Positions 58,418-64,000 of a DNA stretch of 64,000 bases are shown piece after piece. Position 1 is the stretch's first letter. Every line of letters starts with the position of its first letter. This DNA comes from Stropharia rugosoannulata (Eukaryota; Basidiomycota; Agaricomycetes; Agaricales; Strophariaceae). Below the pieces are notes generated by a model, which saw nothing but the letters and a program-made list of their open reading frames with translations, ran no database searches and was not told the DNA's origin. The position numbers were made by a program, and so were the translations under genes. Location of the stretch: contig JANCIK010000009.1 in assembly GCA_028532985.1 (NCBI GenBank), forward strand, positions 62,001 to 126,000, in the 5' to 3' direction.

Positions 58418-61400
58418 CGTTATCCATTTTTAGAGCACGCAGGCAATGCCGGTCGGGAGGAGTATTTCTGCACAGCCACGTACGTCGTTTTCGTCGTTGC
58501 CGCCTCTACGACCGTCAATGGGAGCCTTCTGCACCTTACGCTCGTCGTGCTCGTGCTTTCAAACTATGGTTCCCTGCGACACAAAAATGTACGGATTACG
58601 ATGGGTACGCAAAGCCTGACCTGCTCACGACGTGTCTTGCGAAGAGATGATTACAAGATAGCAAATATGTCGTGTAGGCGCGGCTGTGATTGTCAGGAGC
58701 GGGAGGAGAGGGGAGGCAAGAGTGACTGGATGGGATACCTGCGAGAGGTATATGGCGTTCCCGACCTTGCTTGTCCTTGGGTGATGGCCAAGGACGGGAC
58801 AAGGTGGTGTTGAGGTGAAGGTACGTGTCAATTTAAGGCTGCTGCCGTTCTTCGCTATATCCTTTGCCCAACTGACTGCTCTGTGTACTCGTTAGGGTTT
58901 ACTAGGCGTGATCTGGACCCGCATACTGCTCGCAAGGTACGCGCTCGTCTGTCACCCGCCTTGGCGCGTGGTTTACGCATTCTTTGTTCGTGTAGCCCGT
59001 CATCTCCGTCTCCTTCAAAGCCCTCGCTGCCCTTAGTCTGCGTGCGCAGGCTTGTGGGCCAGTCTGCGTAAAACCTCCCCTCGATGGCCGTTCTGCACAG
59101 TTGCCCCAGTCGCATCCAGCGTCCGGCCTTCTCCGCGATGTGCCCAGCCCGCCTGCGTCCCCCTCCTCGACTTCGCAGAGACAGCCCCCGTGGTCGTATA
59201 GTGATTTGATACGAATGGGCGCCAGCTTCGGGTCCTACTACCTCTACCTGCCAGCCTTGGTTTTATTTGCATCCCCGCCCTTCTTAGAGGTGCTCTACCT
59301 GCTCAGGCTCCAGGTCTAGGTCTTACTCGACTACTCGGACATGCGGATGTACTAGTTACCATATCAGCTTTTCCCCACCTTCCCTAGGATACCCCTCGAT
59401 GCGGCTTGTCTCCCCGCGATGGATCTTTCACAGTAGCACGGCGCCCCACGCTTTCCGGAGACATCCAGCGCACATTACTTATCCTGCTTCAACCTGCCTT
59501 TTGCGTACATACATCTGTGTACGCCTCCCCGCCGTACATGCTCTGTTCGTCAAGGACCTTCTTACGCGACCTATCAAAACATCCATTCTGCGGCCTCAGT
59601 TCGTCGCTTCTGTGCTCTCATCACGCTACGCCCGGGCCCCGGTCCCGCTCTCCCTCAATGTCGATGCGCGCCCACATATGCGTCACGCCACGTCCCATTT
59701 AAGCATTAAGCATTATATCCCGGGGGTATTCGTTTCAATCTGTCCCGCTCCGTGACGTCGCGTCGCTGCGTGCCATGAGCCGCCCCATCTGGGCTCGATG
59801 AGCATGAAGACATCGCATCCGTGCTCCATGCAGCCCGTTATAACCCCCATCCCGTCCCCGCTTCCTTCCCGCGCCCATCCGTCCCTCCTGCGTTTGTATC
59901 CGGCCACGCTCCCGGACACACATTTAGCATGCTCGCGCATGCGCCGCGCCCATCTCATTGGTTGTATCCTGTTCTGTTCTTCGAATCCCGTCCCGCGCAT
60001 CGCATTGCAGTGGGCACCGCGCCATCCTGCGCACTCCATGCGTCGGGGTCAATTGTGTGTCCCTCGCAACTCGCGGACCCCGCTCGCTGCTCTCAACCTT
60101 GAGCTTCCTTGGCCAACCTGGCGCCCAGTCCCCCGACGTGTCCTCTCGATACTGTCCCACAACTAAGTGAATGCACATATTACTCCAACCTTCAGTCTCG
60201 TACTAACTCCGCCTGCCCGCCCACCAACCTGATAAATGAATCTGGAACCCCGTCTGGTTCAGATCAGGCTCCTCATGTGCCTCGTCCCGCACCGTAGCAG
60301 TCCCCGCCATGTCGAGCACAGTGTCGTGCACGTCGTCCAGGCCTTGATGTGTCCCAGGGAAGAAGTGTCCCTGCCCACTGAGGTTATGCTCCTCCACTAG
60401 CCTGTTCTCTTGAATCCGTCGCACACTCGATGCACCGCTCAGGTGGCCTGTGGCGTACTGGGTCCAGGGCAATTTCCGCGACATCGAGCGCAGTGTCACA
60501 ATTGTAGGTGCGTATACAGCTTCCCGACCTTGTGTGTGTCTTGCCTTACCCGTGCGCGTGAGCACATATATGCATCACATTTCATGCCCTGGCCACTCCG
60601 ATTTCCTCCAGCTAGACCGTCTCCACCCCCTTCGTCCCTTATTCATTAGCCTACGTCCCGCGCCGTCCTGTCCTGCTCACCCGCTCCCCGGTGTGTTCAC
60701 CACGATATAGGGTTATACCTTCGCTCTGACTACGTCCCTTGCTGCCCGTCTTGCTCGGCTACGTGTGCATTACTCTGTAGCCTTCTCTGCTGAATGTACT
60801 TTTACCTGGTCGCCTAACACGAACGCCCGCTCAGTGCGCGCATATATATATCAATGTCCCCCATGTGTTCCGATCAGTCCCGCTCCAGCTCGTTAACCCG
60901 AATTGCATCAAATTAACCTCCTAGCTACCTGAGCTTATTCTTTCTGTCTATGTGAGGTCGTATATTGTTTTTCAATTCTTGAATCTAGTTACGAGATACT
61001 TACTGTCCATTGAGAGCACGTCGTGTTCTATTGCCACGTACGTCATTTCGTCTTCGGCACCCAGGACATTGCCAAGACACGACAATTTCACCGACATCTT
61101 GTCATGTCGCTGTCGTGACTCTGTATCATGACGGACTGGTATAATTGATTTAAGTGTTGGAGAAGGACGAAGAAAACGAGGTAGAAAAGGAGACCAGGGC
61201 GCGGCTGTGGTTGGGAGGCGGGGTCGGGTGGGAGAGAGCGAGTGGACGCGTCACTGCGGCGTGTATGGCGTTCCCGCAAGAGGAATGAGCCTGTTGGCCC
61301 TCTAGAGACATGGGACGGGGTTATGGTACGCTTCTGTATTGCTTATGCGTCAGTACAAGTTTATGTCCTCCACCCTTGTGCCCGCCCTCAATGCACCGCT

Positions 61401-61752
61401 CTGCCTTTAGGCACCTCACGCACTTCACGTCGCCTCTCGCATTCTGTCCTGTGCGCCGCATACAGTATGCCCCCCGTTAACCTGCGGCAAGGGCTCCACG
61501 CACACAAGTTCTACTGGAGCACGTCCTGCTCGCTAGATGCATATAGTGTGGCAAGGAAGGGTGGTGCAGGGTAGGGTGGAGGGAGGGTAAACAAGGGGCG
61601 TGGTCATACACGGTTAGGGTGTGGTCCTCTGGAGAGTTGTGAGTGGTGGGGTGGTTAAATTTGGGTCTGCGAAGATTTGGAGATGTACCGGTGATGACAG
61701 GGTAGAGCAGGTGAGGTGATAGCGGGAAGCAGATGTGAGAGAGAATATATAT
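58418..61752 (+). repeat. Long non-coding repeat, two copies, second cut by a retrotransposon
   Basis: The repeat resumes right after the hAT element (head near 58,425) and matches 8,447-11,607 over its whole length, with an extra stretch of about 240 bp at about 60,310-60,580. The last 1.7 kb (60,040-61,752) is nearly identical to 10,030-11,607; even a 63-codon chance frame (61,088-61,279 and 10,947-11,138) is identical. The match breaks at 61,752, where an LTR begins. No gene is supported. Confidence 0.7.
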
Positions 61753-62098
61753 TGTAAGGAGCGCTATTTGCTTGCGCTTAGATCCGGCCAATTTGTGGCA
61801 TGATTTTCCAGTGGTATGATTTCCTTAAAACTAATTTGCTTGGTGCTTCGGAGTCAGGCGATAATTCTACATATTATTTAGTATTTAAGGACATGGTGTA
61901 CACGTAGATAGGCAGTGAATTACCACCCACCTTCGTTTACCATCCAAGAGCCCGTTACAGCCACCCCAGAAGACGCTAGTCCATCGAGCACAGCCAAAGC
62001 AAAGCCATTCTTTTAATCTCTTACCCTTTTCTTGAGCATCACCCCCAAGACGACCACACAAGGCGTCGCTCGCGCACAAACAAATACACAATCTTACA
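61753..62098 (+). repeat. 5' LTR of the second retrotransposon
   Basis: 346 bp from TGTAAGGAGC to CTTACA, with matching inverted ends. A TATA-like TATTTAAGGA near 61,881 could serve as promoter. Confidence 0.8.
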
Positions 62099-62100
62099 AC

Positions 62101-62117
62101 TGGAGCCCACCGTGAGG
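62101..62117 (+). promoter_or_regulatory. Probable primer-binding site
   Basis: TGGAGCCCACCGTGAGG starts two bases after the LTR. Its reverse complement ends in CCA, as the 3' end of a priming tRNA must. The matching tRNA was not identified. Confidence 0.6.
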
Positions 62118-62444
62118 GGGGGTTGTTTAAGGAAGAAATATTCATTACACTGACACCGAAGCATTACACAAAGTCGTGCAATAGTTTGCGGACCCAAATC
62201 TGGAACTTCTAATACGGGAATATTACATTTGACTGAAATATCTCCGAAGCTAGCCGGCGCCAAGTATTTCCGAGTTCCGACATATACAGGCAGACCTATC
62301 AGTGAGAGGCTGTAATATTGCTCAACTACGAAGCTACGGATACACAAGGTTTCAAAAATCAATAAAGACACAGATTCAGCACACACACGAAGACTGTTAT
62401 TCAATAGGAAGCTCAGCATAAGCGCCCAGAGTGGCACAGCAATT

Positions 62445-64000
62445 ATGGCATCAATGATGGCACCCACGTTGCCCTTTATGCCCGGACGTTCACACCCGTC
62501 AGCACCGAAGTTCACAGGAGTTCCGGCACATCTTGATATGTTCTTCGACGAGCTAGAGATGCTCTCACAAGCATGCAATTTAACAGTTGCAACGATGATC
62601 AAGTGGACAGTGCTGTATGCACCAACAGAAGACTACGAGCTCTGGAAATATGCAGAGCAGCAGCAGATCAATGAAGACAACAACTGGGAAATCTTCAAGG
62701 CACATATCTATGGCTTCTATCCAGGGTCTGACGATGATCGGAGATACAGGCTAGCCGACCTCGAGACGCTTAGCATGCAGCAACGTTGCAAGGCTATGAA
62801 TACACTAGACGATTTTGGTGCATATTACCGAGAATTCTTCAAAGTCTGGTATTTCCTCAAGTGCCGGAATCGTGTAACTGACAGGGAAGCGAGCAGCCTG
62901 TTTATTTCAGGATTTAATTTGCCATTTAAGGCCAAGCTCAGGGAACAACTCAAGCTTCAGAATCCAAGACATTATGATGACGACCCGTTTGGGCTACCGG
63001 AGTTATATGAAGCGGCGATCTTTGTACTATCATGTCGCCTTCCAGATATTGAAACAGCTAAGGCAAATCACACTAGTGTAAAGCTTACAGTTCACGGTGA
63101 TGTTCAAGGTCAGAGTATATCAAAGCTAAATCGGCAGGGACAACAACAGAGCATACACGGTAACGACACACGTTTAACTGTAGCGCAGCATTTCGGTGAA
63201 CAGTGTTCGAAGCAAACACCTCTTGGTGCACGGTACAGCTCAGTAGTCGCGCAAATAACAGAGACGCCGAATTTATGCAGCTCAAACGACTCAAATGTCT
63301 GCCCTAATGAGAGCATAGCTACTCAACATCTAGGAGACCGTTGCTTTCAACAGGAGTCAGAAGAAGCAGTCGCATTCATGGAAAAAGAGCCATCTGAGGT
63401 CGGGATAAACAGCAAGATTATTTCCAAACATGTTAAGGAAACTAACAATGAAAAACTATCACCAAATTCAAAGATGCAGCACATAGTGTCTTCTCAAACA
63501 GAACCAGTACCAGAAAAGCGATATACCTTCCTTCATTCATGGCTAAAAGACGATTATACTAGCCCATCAAGTCAAGAACAAGCCGATCCGGAAAAGGTTT
63601 ATGTACTGGCATGTGCCATATCACAAAACTATCAAGGCTTGCATAGCATACATTCGCCGAACACAACAACACCTACACACGTGAATATCAATTCTGACAA
63701 GCAAGGCGAGATATTCACATTGAATATTAATGACACAACAAGCTATACACGTGAACCACCTCAACCAGCAAAGTGCACACACACCGTAAAGCCTGTAACC
63801 AGTCATAATCCCTGTCTCCTTGATTATTCAACTTTAATGTCGATGTCAGCTACCTGCGATGCACCAGCTTTGCATGTTTCAAAAAGGGGGTTATACGACG
63901 AGTCTGCAGAACAAATGCAGCAAGGCGACAACGACACACATATTTGGCAGAAGACGGGAACTCGCGACACTATCAGCCTGGGTCGAAGTAGCACACACAA
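62445..64000 (+). CDS. Gag protein of an LTR retrotransposon, 3'-truncated by window end
   Basis: An uninterrupted frame from the ATG at 62445 runs 518 codons to the window end without a stop. Residues about 20-190 are Gag-like: KFTGVPAHLDMFFDELEM, then YELWKYAEQQ, NWEIFKAHIYGFYPGSDDDR and LDDFGAYYREFFKVWYFLK. This is the helical capsid core of Ty3/gypsy Gag, preceding polar linkers. It should form the virus-like particle that packages element RNA. After about residue 210 the sequence is low-complexity and rich in Ser, Thr, Asn and Gln, with no zinc knuckle yet in view. There is no upstream in-frame ATG before a stop at 62,313. The absence of frameshifts contrasts with the older-looking coding region of the first chromovirus. 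Confidence 0.8.
   Translation, partial: MASMMAPTLPFMPGRSHPSAPKFTGVPAHLDMFFDELEMLSQACNLTVATMIKWTVLYAPTEDYELWKYAEQQQINEDNNWEIFKAHIYGFYPGSDDDRRYRLADLETLSMQQRCKAMNTLDDFGAYYREFFKVWYFLKCRNRVTDREASSLFISGFNLPFKAKLREQLKLQNPRHYDDDPFGLPELYEAAIFVLSCRLPDIETAKANHTSVKLTVHGDVQGQSISKLNRQGQQQSIHGNDTRLTVAQHFGEQCSKQTPLGARYSSVVAQITETPNLCSSNDSNVCPNESIATQHLGDRCFQQESEEAVAFMEKEPSEVGINSKIISKHVKETNNEKLSPNSKMQHIVSSQTEPVPEKRYTFLHSWLKDDYTSPSSQEQADPEKVYVLACAISQNYQGLHSIHSPNTTTPTHVNINSDKQGEIFTLNINDTTSYTREPPQPAKCTHTVKPVTSHNPCLLDYSTLMSMSATCDAPALHVSKRGLYDESAEQMQQGDNDTHIWQKTGTRDTISLGRSSTH

Larger units (their letters stand above)
61753..64000 (+). mobile_element. Second LTR retrotransposon, 5' part, runs off the window
   Basis: A 5' LTR (61753-62098), a primer-binding site and an open Gag frame follow in order. 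The element is inserted in the long non-coding repeat at the position equal to about 11,607, in a TATAT run. It is not related in Gag sequence to the chromovirus at 15-21 kb, though both share TGTAAG...CTTACA ends. Its Pol region would lie beyond the window, so the family (probably Ty3/gypsy) is inferred only from Gag and the primer site. Confidence 0.85.

Noticed and set aside
62039..62602. 187-codon minus-strand open frame overlapping the second LTR
   Set aside because: It runs antisense through the LTR, primer site and Gag start, which explain the region better. No splice or domain evidence supports it.

Overview
The window looks like a gene-poor, transposon-rich stretch of a filamentous basidiomycete (mushroom-type) genome. 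Three things point there. Introns are short (about 46 to 85 nt, GTRNGT...YAG). Heterokaryon-incompatibility (HET) domain genes are present. So is a KDZ (Kyakuja-Dileera-Zisupton) transposase with the cysteine clusters known from basidiomycete KDZ elements. No rRNA, confident tRNA, prokaryotic gene or CRISPR is seen. No housekeeping gene was recognised. All exon structures were assembled by hand from splice signals and reading phase.

Layout: 0.8-7.8 kb holds three small unrecognised genes in otherwise featureless DNA. 7.8-13.5 kb, and again about 22.9-24.7, 41.1-44.9, 47-51.2, 53.3-54.9 and 58.4-61.75 kb, hold diverged copies of one long non-coding repeat, all in the same orientation. Between them lie four minus-strand HET genes. 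Copy 1 (13.6-14.6 kb) has lost its 5' half. Copy 2 (14.6-22.8 kb) is split by a 6.19-kb chromodomain-bearing Ty3/gypsy element with a perfect 5-bp target duplication. Copy 3 (44.9-46.9 kb) and copy 4 (51.3-53.3 kb) are intact three-exon genes of 632 and 634 residues. HET genes and non-coding repeat appear to have spread together by segmental duplication.

The most striking feature is a very large KDZ transposon, about 15.6 kb from outer array to outer array (25.3-40.9 kb). It carries three arrays of a roughly 70-bp repeat, each unit built around a short palindrome (GTGGAATAATTCCAC or a compensated variant). Arrays A and C lie at the two ends in inverted orientation and array B is internal. At least six spliced genes lie between them: on the plus strand 180, 850 and 257 residues, plus a possible small acidic protein; on the minus strand a 972-residue KDZ transposase, a 460-residue protein with a duplicated Cys/His motif and a 189-residue protein. 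Nearly all model exons join in frame, so the element may be intact and recent. Array edges or isolated copies of the palindrome lie just upstream of most of these genes. This suggests that one DNA-binding factor, perhaps the transposase, both marks the ends and controls the genes.

Two more mobile elements are delimited by sequence evidence. One is a 3,534-bp hAT-like non-autonomous element (54,884-58,417) with 8-bp target duplications and inverted termini, inserted in a copy of the non-coding repeat. The other is the 5' part of a second LTR retrotransposon (from 61,753) whose Gag frame is open to the window edge. It is inserted in a repeat copy whose uninterrupted counterpart is at about 11.6 kb.
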